Of a stretch of DNA of 54,027 nucleotides, positions 16,886 through 24,990 are shown one piece after another (within the stretch, counting starts at the first letter, position 1; every line of letters starts with the position of its first letter). The translations under genes were made by a program, and so were the position numbers. Below the pieces are notes generated by a model that worked only from the letters and a program-made list of their open reading frames with translations, did not search any database and was not told where the DNA came from. The stretch is from Microtetraspora niveoalba (GTDB taxonomy: Bacteria > Actinomycetota > Actinomycetes > Streptosporangiales > Streptosporangiaceae): assembly GCF_001570405.1 (NCBI RefSeq), contig NZ_BBYM01000016.1, positions 1 through 54,027 of the forward strand. Reading direction: 5' to 3'.

Positions 16886-18703
16886 CTACTTCTTCTTGAT
16901 CATTCCGAGCTGGAGCCACACGCCGGAGGTGAGGCGGAGCGCCTCACTGTCGTTCTCCGGGAATCCGGTGAACCGCGACGTGTTGATGAACTGCGTGTTG
17001 ACGTAGTCCCACAGCTGGATAACGGGCAGGTCCTGGTTGGCCGCCTTGGCGAGCTGGCTGATGATCTGCTTCTGCTCGGACTCGGGGGCGGAGTTCAGCT
17101 TGCCGGTGAGCTCGCCGGGGTTGATCTTCCCGACGCCCTTGACGTCGATCGTCTCGGGGCTGCCCATCCAGTTGCCGTCCTTGCCCGGGGCAGAGTGCTT
17201 GATCTTGCCGCTGAGGATGGACCAACCGTTGGAGGCGCCGTAGAGGCGCTGGTAGATGTTGTACGGCGCGGGGCCGAGGGCCACGAGCCAGAAGCCGACG
17301 TCGTACTTGCCCGCCGCCAGCTCCTCAAGGTAGAGCGGGTAGTCGGCCGTGGTGAGCACCTCGGCGCTCACGCCCGCCTCGTTGAGCTGGCTGGTCACGG
17401 CCTTGGCCGCGGACACCCAGTCGGAGAACGGCGCGGGCACGTTGATCGTGAACTTCCACGGCTTGCCGTCGGGGAGCGTCCACTTGCCTCCGGTCTTCTT
17501 CAGACCGGCTTCCTTGAACTCGGCCTCGGCCTTGGCCGCGTCGAGCTTGTACGGCTCGAGCTGGCTCAGCTCGGAGCCCAGCCACGCCTCCGCGGGCTTC
17601 TGGTGGATGCCCGTGGTGGTCAGCGAGGGGGTGCCGCCCTCGGGAGACGCGATCTTGGTGACCTCGTCCCGGTTGATGAGGTAGGCCAGGCCCCTGCGCA
17701 CGTGGACGTTGTCGTAGGGCTTCTTGGACTGGTTGAACGCCATGGCGACCGAGACGGGCGAGAAGCCCTTGACGACCGCGTTTCCAGGCGTCTGGCCGAT
17801 CCGCTTCATCACGTCGGCCGGCACCGCGGTGAACGGCGCGTTGTCGAGCTTACCCGAAATCAGGTAGTTCCAAATCTGCTCGTTACCGGTGTAGTTGAGC
17901 AGCTTGACCTGGTCGGGGCCGACATTGGCGGCGTTGTAGAAGTTCTTGTTCTTGACGAGAAGGGCCTCGCCCGGGTTCATCCGCTCCAGCGTGTACGGGC
18001 CGGCGGAGACGTCCTTGGCGGGGGCGAAGGCGAGCACCTTGTCGGCGAGGGCGGTGATTTCGGCGCGGGCCTTCTCGGCCTCGGCGCCCTCGCCGCGGGA
18101 CGCCTTGAGGGTGTCCCAGAAGTTCGCGGGGACCGCGTCCTTCCAGATGTGCGCCGGGACGACGAAGCTGTCCATTACGCCACGAACGAACGTGACGCTG
18201 GGGTTGCTCATGTCCTGGCTGATCTTGACCGTGTGGTCGTCGACGATCTCGACGTCGGAGGCCGCGCCCGCGGCGCCCGGGGCGATCGAGAAGGCCGTGC
18301 TGCCCTGCGTGTACGCGAGGGCGATGGAGAGCTTCACGTCCTCGGCGGTGACGGGCTTGCCGTCGGACCACTTGTTGTTCGGCTGCAGGTGCAGGGTGAT
18401 CGACGAGTTGTCGGGGGCGATCTCCCAGCTCGCGGCGATGCCGGGGTAGAACTGGTTCGGGTCGGTCAGGGTGTTCTTGATCCACCCGAGCTTCATCGCG
18501 TTGTACCCCTGGAACATGTTGCCCTTGGGGTTCCACGGGTTGATCGGCCCGTTGACGTCGAGACCGGGCTTCAGACCGTCGATGGTGGTGTAGACGCCAC
18601 CGCCACCGGACGCCGAGTTGCCACCCGTACTGGTGCTGCTGCACGCCGTCGCGGTGACGGCGGCAAGGCTGAGCAACGACACGACCGCTGCTACACGCTT
18701 CAT
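16886..18703 (-). CDS. oppA: Extracellular solute-binding lipoprotein (SBP family 5, OppA/DppA type)
   Basis: This 605-residue SBP has a lipoprotein signal (MKRVAAVVSLLSLAAVTATAC), with the lipid-bearing Cys at about 21 followed by a Ser/Gly-rich linker. The start is ATG 18703 with GGAG six bases upstream; an in-frame ATG 28 codons earlier lacks a signal-like start. Family 5 features include LHLQPNNKWSDGKPVTAEDV and the Gly-rich folds of oligopeptide binders. It leads the importer operon, and the motif at 18814-18827 similar to that before nagZ suggests MurR control. Muropeptides are the likely cargo. Confidence 0.88.
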   Translation of the reverse strand: MKRVAAVVSLLSLAAVTATACSSTSTGGNSASGGGGVYTTIDGLKPGLDVNGPINPWNPKGNMFQGYNAMKLGWIKNTLTDPNQFYPGIAASWEIAPDNSSITLHLQPNNKWSDGKPVTAEDVKLSIALAYTQGSTAFSIAPGAAGAASDVEIVDDHTVKISQDMSNPSVTFVRGVMDSFVVPAHIWKDAVPANFWDTLKASRGEGAEAEKARAEITALADKVLAFAPAKDVSAGPYTLERMNPGEALLVKNKNFYNAANVGPDQVKLLNYTGNEQIWNYLISGKLDNAPFTAVPADVMKRIGQTPGNAVVKGFSPVSVAMAFNQSKKPYDNVHVRRGLAYLINRDEVTKIASPEGGTPSLTTTGIHQKPAEAWLGSELSQLEPYKLDAAKAEAEFKEAGLKKTGGKWTLPDGKPWKFTINVPAPFSDWVSAAKAVTSQLNEAGVSAEVLTTADYPLYLEELAAGKYDVGFWLVALGPAPYNIYQRLYGASNGWSILSGKIKHSAPGKDGNWMGSPETIDVKGVGKINPGELTGKLNSAPESEQKQIISQLAKAANQDLPVIQLWDYVNTQFINTSRFTGFPENDSEALRLTSGVWLQLGMIKKK

Positions 18704-18803
18704 GGACCGCTCCGTGGGGGTCTTTATATCTGGGCTGGACAGACGGAACTTTTTCGCGACTTTATGGTGAAGCGGCGATGGCGTCAATTATCTCCACAAG
18801 ACG

Positions 18804-18827
18804 TGAAGCTTCTGTAACTTTCCTTCA
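18804..18827. promoter_or_regulatory. Candidate MurR operator before the importer operon
   Basis: GTAACTTTCCTTCA at 18814-18827 (reverse complement TGAAGGAAAGTTAC) agrees at 11 of 14 positions with each of the two motifs before nagZ. It directly follows the palindrome GAAGCTTC (18805-18812), and TGAAG/CTTCA arms enclose the whole 24 bp. It lies about 110 bp upstream of the SBP start. This link between the importer and nagZ is inferred from the shared motif. Confidence 0.5.
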
Positions 18828-18917
18828 TCGAGTCACACCCGAAACCGATCGTCAGGCCCCGAAGTCCATGGTCAGGACAGTGCCGCGCGGAACGCCGGGG
18901 CGAGATCGGGGCAGAGC

Positions 18918-19020
18918 CCAGGAGGCAGAGCTCAGGAAGCGGCGTTCAGGAAGCGGTGGTCCACGCCCGCGGCCGCCGGCGGCGCGGCTGTTCAGGAAGC
19001 GGTGTCCAGGAAGCGGCGCA
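18918..19020 (-). repeat. 14-bp tandem repeats containing the stop codon of the hydrolase remnant
   Basis: On the minus strand the unit reads roughly ACCGCTTCCTGAAC. Units start (plus-strand TCA or CCA) at 18918, 18932, 18946, 18992 and 19006, in steps of 14 with a 32-base interruption between the third and fourth. The TGA at 18992-18994 is the stop of the hydrolase frame, and TGA recurs in the units at 18946 and 18932. Confidence 0.65.
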
Positions 19021-19161
19021 GCTCGCGGGCGACGACGCCGGGACGGCCGCCCAGGTCGCGGTCGCCCGTGGCCCCGCGGTCCAGCCCCGGCAGCTCCACC
19101 CGCCGCGCGCGCGGCATCACCCGGGCCGCTCCGCCACCGCGTCGCGCAGGTAGCGCGGGCT
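18992..19161 (-). pseudogene. C-terminal remnant of an alpha/beta-hydrolase
   Basis: The frame ending at TGA 18992 encodes MPRARRVELPGLDRGATG, then GGRPGVVARELRRFLDTAS, which resembles the last strand, catalytic-His loop and final helix of alpha/beta-hydrolases (usual form LPGARLVELPGLDHG). The His expected after LD is Arg. The segment before it, SPRYLRDAVAERPG, lies in another frame ending at 19117, so a frameshift separates them, and nothing recognisable lies upstream. It is a decayed, 5'-truncated gene. Confidence 0.5.
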
Positions 19162-19300
19162 CCGGGCGCGCTCGCATGTCTGCGTCGACGTCGGGGCCGT
19201 CACGCCCCGTCTGGACGGAAGGAGCCGTCCGGGGGCGTCCGGCCGGCGAAACGTCCAGCATCGATTGCGAACACCGGACGAATCGGCACCATGCGGAGTC

Positions 19301-19645
19301 ATGGACCACAGAAATCTCAACAACCGCAGGTTCGTCATGGTCAGCTCGACCGCGAGCGAGGTCGACCCGGACGGCCCCACCGAGTTCGTCTACCAGGAGG
19401 AGGACGGCATCGTCTGGGGCAGCTACGTCGGCGACACCGTGACGCACGGGCACTTCGTCGGCAGCCGGGAGGACGACCGCCTGGAGATCACCTACATCCA
19501 TCAGCTCAAGAAGGGCGGCCACGCGAGCGGACGGAGCACCAGCCGCATCGAGACCCGCCCCGACGGGCGGCTGCACCTCGTCGAGGAGTTCCAGTTCGAG
19601 GGCGACGACACCATGCACGTCAGCGTCTGCGCCGAGGTCGTCTGA
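19301..19645 (+). CDS. Small conserved actinobacterial protein of unknown function
   Basis: The 114-residue protein is rich in beta-strand-like segments: RRFVMVSSTASEVDPDG, EFVYQEEDGIVWGSYVGD, GHFVGSREDDRLEITYIHQL and LHLVEEFQFEGDD. It resembles a common small family that some databases label N-acetylglutamate synthase without evidence, and no GNAT motif is visible here. ATG 19301 is used; a TTG 12 codons upstream is in frame. Two terminator-like hairpins follow it. Confidence 0.65.
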   Translation: MDHRNLNNRRFVMVSSTASEVDPDGPTEFVYQEEDGIVWGSYVGDTVTHGHFVGSREDDRLEITYIHQLKKGGHASGRSTSRIETRPDGRLHLVEEFQFEGDDTMHVSVCAEVV

Positions 19646-19655
19646 CCCGGCGCGA

Positions 19656-19671
19656 CCGCCCGGAAGGGCGG
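19656..19671 (+). terminator. Short GC hairpin after the small conserved gene
   Basis: CCGCCC and GGGCGG (19656-19661 and 19666-19671) flank a GGAA tetraloop, 10 bases after the stop at 19645. No T-run follows, as is common in actinobacteria. Confidence 0.4.
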
Positions 19672-19692
19672 CCACCGGACTCGTCCGCAGTG

Positions 19693-19712
19693 CCCCGGCA
19701 TCTGTGCCGGGG
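19693..19712 (+). terminator. Hairpin terminator candidate
   Basis: CCCCGGCA and TGCCGGGG form a perfect 8-bp stem around TCTG, 47 bases beyond the stop at 19645 and between two convergent genes. It could serve either strand. Confidence 0.5.
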
Positions 19713-19781
19713 GTGAAGCGGGCTTGTCCCCGTAGCGGAGCAGGAAGCCGCAGAAGTGAAGCACACGCGGCGCAGGCCGAA

Positions 19782-19803
19782 TCTTCGGCATTCATGCCGA
19801 AGA
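19782..19803 (-). terminator. Hairpin terminator candidate for the Lrp gene
   Basis: TCTTCGGCAT (19782-19791) and ATGCCGAAGA (19794-19803) are perfect 10-bp complements with only TC between them, six bases beyond the Lrp stop at 19810 on the minus strand. The innermost pairs would open to form the loop. Confidence 0.6.
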
Positions 19804-19809
19804 GCGCGG

Positions 19810-20445
19810 CTACCCCTTGTCCCGCTGCAGGCCCGCGCGCCCCTCGGAGACGCCCTCGAAGCGCATCTTGCCCAGCGGCACCCCGTCTCCCGACGCGTCG
19901 GGGGCGGGCCGCCGCGGGGCGGGCCTGCGGTCCGTCGGCAGGATGTACGGCCGCTTGATGACCTCGTCGAGGATGAAGACGGTCTCGGTGGCCTTGACCG
20001 CCGGGATGCTCGCGAGGCGCTCGGTCACCAGGGCGTGCACGGCGGCGACGTCGGTCATCCGCACCTGGATCATGGCGTCGTGCTGGCCCGTGGTGATCGC
20101 GCAGTACTCCACCTCGGGCATCTGGGCGAGCTGGGCGCGGAACTGGCGCCACATCTGCTGCCGCACGGTCACGAAGATCAGCGCGGTGATGCCGAGACCG
20201 GCCCGCACGTGGTCGATCTCGGCGGTGAAGCCCTTGATCGCCCCGTCGGCGCGCAGCGCCTCGAACCGGGTGTAGGCGTTCGCCCGGGAGATGCCCACGC
20301 GCTCGGCGAGCGCGGCGACGGAGATCCGGCCGTTCTCCCTCAGGACCTCGAGGATCTTGAGATGTGTCGAGTCCAGCTCCAGGCCGATGCCGATACGTCC
20401 AGAAGGAGCACCCCCAGGCGTCGGGTAGCTTGACGTTTCGGTCAC
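19810..20445 (-). CDS. Lrp/AsnC-family transcriptional regulator
   Basis: The 211-residue protein has an N-terminal winged helix-turn-helix (about 22-75; LDSTHLKILEVLRENGRIS and ERVGISRANAYTR) and an AsnC/RAM ligand domain (about 90-165; ALIFVTVRQQ, YCAITTGQHDAMIQV). A basic, Pro-rich tail of about 40 residues is longer than in typical Lrp proteins (about 160 residues). It is divergent from the second peptide importer, which it probably regulates in response to an amino acid. Confidence 0.88.
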   Translation of the reverse strand: MTETSSYPTPGGAPSGRIGIGLELDSTHLKILEVLRENGRISVAALAERVGISRANAYTRFEALRADGAIKGFTAEIDHVRAGLGITALIFVTVRQQMWRQFRAQLAQMPEVEYCAITTGQHDAMIQVRMTDVAAVHALVTERLASIPAVKATETVFILDEVIKRPYILPTDRRPAPRRPAPDASGDGVPLGKMRFEGVSEGRAGLQRDKG

Positions 20446-20566
20446 GGCAGTTCCCCCCTCATCAGATTCGTCTCAGCATCACGGCACGCGCTGGACTTTC
20501 TGTCGCACACTCCTGCACCATCAGCGACTAAACGTCTCACATGGCACATTTTCGGAGGATACAGAT

Positions 20567-22168
20567 ATGGCGCTCCGTTCGCGGCGCCGGCGGGCGACCA
20601 CCGCCCTGCTGCCGGTCGTGCTCACCGGTGCTCTCGCCCTCGCCGCGTGCTCCAGCGGCGGCTCGTCCGGCACGCAGGCGCAGGGCAGCGCGGGCAAGAC
20701 CCTCGTGATCGACACATCCTTCGATCTCAAGACGGCCGACCCGGGCCGCACCTACGAGCCGACCGGCCTCATCGTCGGCAAGGCGACCTACGACACGCTC
20801 CTCACCTTCGAGGGCGCGGACGTCACCAAGCCGGTGCCGTCCCTCGCCGAGTCGTACGAGATGTCGCCCGACGGGAAGAAGCTCACGCTCAAGCTGCGCA
20901 AGGACGCCGTCTTCGCCGACGGCTCCCCCGTCACCGCGCAGGACGTGTCCTTCACCCTGAACCGCGTCCGCGACATGAAGGGCACCCCGTCGTTCCTGAT
21001 GGACGGCGTCGAGGTCGAGGAGGTCGACGACAGCACGATCGCGCTGACGTCGAAGGCTCCCAACCCGGCGCTGCCGTACATCCTGCCGAACCCGGCCCTG
21101 GGCATCCTCAACTCGAAGGTGGCCAAGGAGCACGGCGCGACCGCGAACCCGGACGACAAGGCCGAGCAGTACCTCAACTCCGCCTCCGCCGGCTCCGGGC
21201 CGTACACGATCGAGTCGTTCAACGTGAGCAGCCAGGTCGTGCTCAAGGCGAACGCCAAGTACTGGGGCGCCAAGAAGCCGGTCTACGACAAGGTCGTCCT
21301 CCGCAACGTCGAGTCGGCGACGCAGAAGCTCAACGTGCAGCGCGGCGACAGCCAGGTCGCGCTGAACCTGTCCGGCGACCAGGTGAACGGCATGGGCGGC
21401 GGGCTGCAGGTCAAGCGGACCACCTCCGCGTACGTGTTCTTCCTGCTCGCCAACCAGGACCCGGGCGTCAGCAAGGTCACCTCCAACCCCAAGTTCGTCG
21501 AGGCGCTGCGCAAGGGCATCGACTACAAGGGCCTGCTCGAACTGGCCGGCGAGGGCTCGACCCAGGCGGCCGGCATCATCCCGTCGATGTTCCTCGGCGC
21601 GCTCCCGGCCGACCAGGCCACCCAGCGCGACGTCGAGGGCGCGAAGGCGGCGCTCAAGGAGAGCGGCGTGACCGACCCGACGGTCAAGCTGGAGTACCCG
21701 AGCGAGCTGACCGTGAACGGCCTGTCCTTCCAGCCGCTGGCCGAGCGCATCCAGGCCAACCTCAAGGAGGTCGGCATCACGGTCGAGATCACGCCCGCGC
21801 CGGTCACCACGGCCCTGGACAACTACCGCAACGGCAAGGAGGAGCTCGGCCTCTGGTACTGGGGCCCGGACTTCCCCGACCCCAGCAACTACCTGTCGTT
21901 CCTGCCCGGCAAGCTGGTCGGCCTGCGGGCCGGCTGGAAGGCGGGCTCGGACAAGGAGCTGGAGGCCGCCGGCGAGAAGGCCGCCGCCGCGGTGAGCGAC
22001 GACGACCGCAAGCAGGCGTACACCGACGTGCAGACGAAGCTCAACGCCTCCGGGCCGTTCGTCCCGCTGATCCAGCCGGGCCAGAACATCGTGACGGCCG
22101 GTTCCGTCACCGGCCTCGAGTACCACCCCGTGTGGACGATCAATGTCGCCGACCTCGGCGCCAAGTAG
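20567..22168 (+). CDS. Extracellular solute-binding lipoprotein (SBP family 5)
   Basis: The 533-residue protein has an Arg-rich start and lipobox (LTGALALAAC, Cys near 28). GGAGG lies 8 bp upstream of ATG 20567. Family 5 features include LTLKLRKDAVFADGSPVTAQ and YWGPDFPDPSNYLSFLPG. It should deliver peptides, amino-acid derivatives or another small molecule to the permeases that follow. The Lrp neighbour points to an amino-acid or peptide theme. This is a second importer, distinct from the muropeptide-linked one. Confidence 0.9.
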   Translation: MALRSRRRRATTALLPVVLTGALALAACSSGGSSGTQAQGSAGKTLVIDTSFDLKTADPGRTYEPTGLIVGKATYDTLLTFEGADVTKPVPSLAESYEMSPDGKKLTLKLRKDAVFADGSPVTAQDVSFTLNRVRDMKGTPSFLMDGVEVEEVDDSTIALTSKAPNPALPYILPNPALGILNSKVAKEHGATANPDDKAEQYLNSASAGSGPYTIESFNVSSQVVLKANAKYWGAKKPVYDKVVLRNVESATQKLNVQRGDSQVALNLSGDQVNGMGGGLQVKRTTSAYVFFLLANQDPGVSKVTSNPKFVEALRKGIDYKGLLELAGEGSTQAAGIIPSMFLGALPADQATQRDVEGAKAALKESGVTDPTVKLEYPSELTVNGLSFQPLAERIQANLKEVGITVEITPAPVTTALDNYRNGKEELGLWYWGPDFPDPSNYLSFLPGKLVGLRAGWKAGSDKELEAAGEKAAAAVSDDDRKQAYTDVQTKLNASGPFVPLIQPGQNIVTAGSVTGLEYHPVWTINVADLGAK

Positions 22169-23252
22169 GGACCGGGACGGAGGCGCCGCCCCGACCGGCC
22201 GGAAGGCCGGCCGGGGCGGCGCCGTCCGCCGGCACCCGTTCGCCCGTTTCCTGGTCCGCAGGATCGTCACGGCGCTCCTGCTCGCCCTCGGCATCACGCT
22301 CGTCACGTTCATCCTGACGAACCTGGTCCCCGGCGACCCGGCCGCGGCCAACCTGGGCCAGCGCGCCATCGGCGACCCGGCGATCGTGGCGCAGTGGCGC
22401 GCGGACCACGGCCTGGACAAGCCGCTCCCCCAGCAGTACCTGATGCACCTCTCCGGGCTGCTGCAGGGCGATTTCGGGCAGAGCCAGCAGAGCCACCGCC
22501 CGGTGGCCGACGACCTGGCCGAGTTCGTGCCCGCGACGCTGGAGCTGGCCGGCGCGGCCATCCTGATCTCGCTGGTCGCCGGCGTCGGGTTCGGCGTGGT
22601 CGCCGCGCTCCGCCGGGACCGCCTGTCCGACCACATCCTGCGCGTGACCAGCCTGTTCGGCATCTCCGTGCCGACGTTCTGGCTCGCGCTCGTCGCGTTC
22701 TACGTCTTCTTCTACCGGCTGCAGATCGCCCCGGGCAGCGGCAGGATCGACCCCGGCATGACGCCGCCGCCGCACGTCACCGGCCTGTACACGGTCGACG
22801 CGGCGCTGTCGGGCCAGTGGGACGTTTTCGCGTCGGCGGCCGGCCACCTGGCCACTCCGGCGCTCGTCCTCGCGCTCTACACGATCGGCCTGCTCACCCG
22901 GTTCACCCGCTCCGCGGTGCTGGAGGTGCTCGGCCAGGACTACGTCCGCGCCGCCCGCGCCAAGGGCCTGCCCGGCCGGGTCATCCTGTTCCGGTACGTC
23001 CTGCGCCCGGCGCTGGTCCCGATCATCACGGTCGCGGGCCTCGCCTTCGGCAGCCTGCTGTCCGGCACCGTACTCGTCGAGGCGATCTTCGCCTGGCCCG
23101 GCGTCGGCCAGTACGCGTACAAGAGCGCGACCTCCCTCGACCTGCCCGCCGTCATGGGCGTCGGCCTGGTGGTGGGCGTGGTCTACCTCGTCATCAACCT
23201 GGTCGTCGACGTCCTGTACGGCGTCATCGACCCGAGAGTGAGACTTTCGTGA
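22143..23252 (+). CDS. ABC transporter permease (DppB type)
   Basis: The 369-residue permease begins at ATG 22143, 26 bases inside the end of the SBP gene. I found no better start before the first helix (VRRIVTALLLALGITLVTFIL). Six membrane segments are visible, plus FGISVPTFWLALV, the EAA-type loop DYVRAARAKGLPGRVILFRYVLRPAL and the closing YGVIDPRVR. Residues about 13-27 are encoded by a strong hairpin, so the N-terminal Gly/Arg-rich stretch may reflect RNA structure more than protein function. Confidence 0.88.
   Translation: MSPTSAPSRDRDGGAAPTGRKAGRGGAVRRHPFARFLVRRIVTALLLALGITLVTFILTNLVPGDPAAANLGQRAIGDPAIVAQWRADHGLDKPLPQQYLMHLSGLLQGDFGQSQQSHRPVADDLAEFVPATLELAGAAILISLVAGVGFGVVAALRRDRLSDHILRVTSLFGISVPTFWLALVAFYVFFYRLQIAPGSGRIDPGMTPPPHVTGLYTVDAALSGQWDVFASAAGHLATPALVLALYTIGLLTRFTRSAVLEVLGQDYVRAARAKGLPGRVILFRYVLRPALVPIITVAGLAFGSLLSGTVLVEAIFAWPGVGQYAYKSATSLDLPAVMGVGLVVGVVYLVINLVVDVLYGVIDPRVRLS
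22182..22223 (+). promoter_or_regulatory. Strong intra-operon hairpin at the SBP/permease junction
   Basis: GGCGCCGCCCCGACCGGCC (22182-22200) pairs with 22205-22223, with one A-G mismatch in 19 positions, around a GGAA tetraloop. It starts 13 bases after the SBP stop and lies within the first codons of the permease gene. Such hairpins after SBP genes commonly protect the SBP transcript or cut readthrough, giving more SBP than permease. That role is inferred. Confidence 0.6.
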
Positions 23253-24130
23253 TTCGGCGGAAGACGGCGCTCGAGTCGCGGGGGCTGACACGGCGGCTCC
23301 CCGAAGCGTGGCGGCAGCCGCTGGCGATCGTGGGCGGCGTGGTGGCGCTCGCCTGGATCGTGGTCGCACTGGCCGCGCCGGTGCTCGCCCCCCACGACCC
23401 GCTCGCGCAGGAGCTGCCCCGGCTGGCCCCGCCCGGTCCGGGCCACTGGTTCGGCACCGACCAACTCGGCCGCGACATCCTGAGCCGGGTGCTCTGGGGC
23501 GCCCGGGTGTCGATCCCGCTGACGCTGCTGCTGGTGGCGCTGTCGGTGCTGATCGGCGGCCTGCTCGGCGCCTGCGCCGGATATTTCGGCCGATGGGTGG
23601 ATGAGACGATCATGCGGCTGGCGGACCTGGTGTTCGCCTTCCCCACGATCATCCTCGCCATGGTGGTGGCCGCCGCCCTCGGCGCGAGCCTCGGGAACGC
23701 CGTTCTCGCCGTGCTCGTCGTCGCCTGGCCGGCCTACGCCCGGGTGACCCGCGGCCTGGTGCTCGGCATCCGCGAGCGCGAGTTCGTGGTGAGCGGCCGG
23801 CTGCTCGGCTTCTCGGCCTGGCGGTCGCTGCGCGTGGACGTGCTGCCCAACGTCACCGGGCCCGTCATGGTGCTCGCGACCCTCGACATCGGCACCGCGC
23901 TGCTGCTGCTGTCCGGCCTGTCCTTCCTCGGCCTGGGCGCCAAGCCGCCGTCGCCCGAGTGGGGCGCGATGGTCGCCTCCGGCGTGGAGGTCTTCGACAG
24001 CTGGTGGGTGGCGACCTTCCCCGGCCTCGCCATCCTGACGGTGGTGCTCGCGTTCAACTTCCTGGGGGACACGCTGCGCGACGCCCTCGACCCCCGTACC
24101 GCCCGCGCCATCAAGGAGCGTGCCATTTGA
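23249..24130 (+). CDS. ABC transporter permease (DppC type)
   Basis: The 293-residue permease starts at GTG 23249 in a GTGA overlap with the previous stop. It shows an anchor helix (LAIVGGVVALAWIVVALAAPV), the DppC landmark HWFGTDQLGRDILSRVLWG, and the EAA loop FVVSGRLLGFSAWRSLRVDVLPN. It forms the channel together with the DppB-type subunit. Confidence 0.9.
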   Translation: MIRRKTALESRGLTRRLPEAWRQPLAIVGGVVALAWIVVALAAPVLAPHDPLAQELPRLAPPGPGHWFGTDQLGRDILSRVLWGARVSIPLTLLLVALSVLIGGLLGACAGYFGRWVDETIMRLADLVFAFPTIILAMVVAAALGASLGNAVLAVLVVAWPAYARVTRGLVLGIREREFVVSGRLLGFSAWRSLRVDVLPNVTGPVMVLATLDIGTALLLLSGLSFLGLGAKPPSPEWGAMVASGVEVFDSWWVATFPGLAILTVVLAFNFLGDTLRDALDPRTARAIKERAI

Positions 24131-24990
24131 GCGAGCGAGACGAGCGGGCCGCGCGGGACGGCGTCCTCGCCGTCGAGGGGCTCACCGTGGCCATCCACGG
24201 CAAGGAGATCCTGCGCGGCGTGGACCTCACGCTGGAGCCGGGCCGGGTCCACGGCCTGGCCGGCGAGAGCGGCTCCGGCAAGACCATGACCGGCCTGGCG
24301 GTGCTCGGCCTGCTCCCCCACGGGGCGCGGGTGTCCGGCCGGATCGAGCTGGCCGGGCAGGACCTGCTGACCCTGCCCCCCAAGCGGCTCAACGCCGTAC
24401 GCGGGGCCGAGGTGGCGATGGTCTTCCAGGACCCGGCGACCAGCCTGCACCCCATGCTGTCGGTGGGCCGCCAGCTCACGGAGCACATGCGCCACCACCT
24501 GCGGCTGGGCAGGGGCGAGGCGCGCGAGCGGGCGATCGACCTGATGCGCCAGGTCCGCATCCCCGGGCCCGAGGAGGCGATCGACCGCTATCCGCACCAG
24601 TTCTCCGGCGGCATGCGCCAGCGCATCGCGATCGCGGTCGCCCTCGCCTGCTCCCCGAAGGTCCTCATCGCGGACGAGCCGACGACCGCGCTCGACGTGA
24701 CCGTGCAGGCGGGCATCCTGCGGCTGCTGCGCGGGTTGTGCGACGACCTCGGCCTGGCCGTGCTGCTGGTCACCCACGACCTCGGCGTGATGTCGGCGGT
24801 GGCCGACGAGGTGAGCGTGATGAAGGACGGCCTGGTCGTGGAGACGGGGCCGCGCGGCCAGGTGCTGCGCGAGCCGCGCCACGCCTACACGCGGGCGCTG
24901 CTCGACTCCCTGCCCGAGAACGCGGGGAACGCCGTGAGCGCGGCCGCCGAGACCTCAGGGACCGAGCCTTCCGGAGTGGAGCCGGCATGA
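24127..24990 (+). CDS. ABC transporter ATPase (DppD/OppD type)
   Basis: The 287-residue ATPase starts at TTG 24127 in a TTGA overlap with the permease stop, with AAGGAG seven bases upstream deciding this rare start. Walker A is GESGSGKTM, signature FSGGMRQRI, Walker [13 protein letters not shown]. Unlike many OppD proteins it lacks the C-terminal Cys-rich motif and ends in a short acidic tail. It works with the next ATPase. Confidence 0.9.
   Translation: MSERDERAARDGVLAVEGLTVAIHGKEILRGVDLTLEPGRVHGLAGESGSGKTMTGLAVLGLLPHGARVSGRIELAGQDLLTLPPKRLNAVRGAEVAMVFQDPATSLHPMLSVGRQLTEHMRHHLRLGRGEARERAIDLMRQVRIPGPEEAIDRYPHQFSGGMRQRIAIAVALACSPKVLIADEPTTALDVTVQAGILRLLRGLCDDLGLAVLLVTHDLGVMSAVADEVSVMKDGLVVETGPRGQVLREPRHAYTRALLDSLPENAGNAVSAAAETSGTEPSGVEPA

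Noticed and set aside
18992-20152. A single 386-residue minus-strand gene covering this whole stretch
   Set aside because: It runs through the small conserved gene and the Lrp gene in the wrong frame. Only its last 40 or so codons look like protein, and these are treated as a hydrolase remnant.
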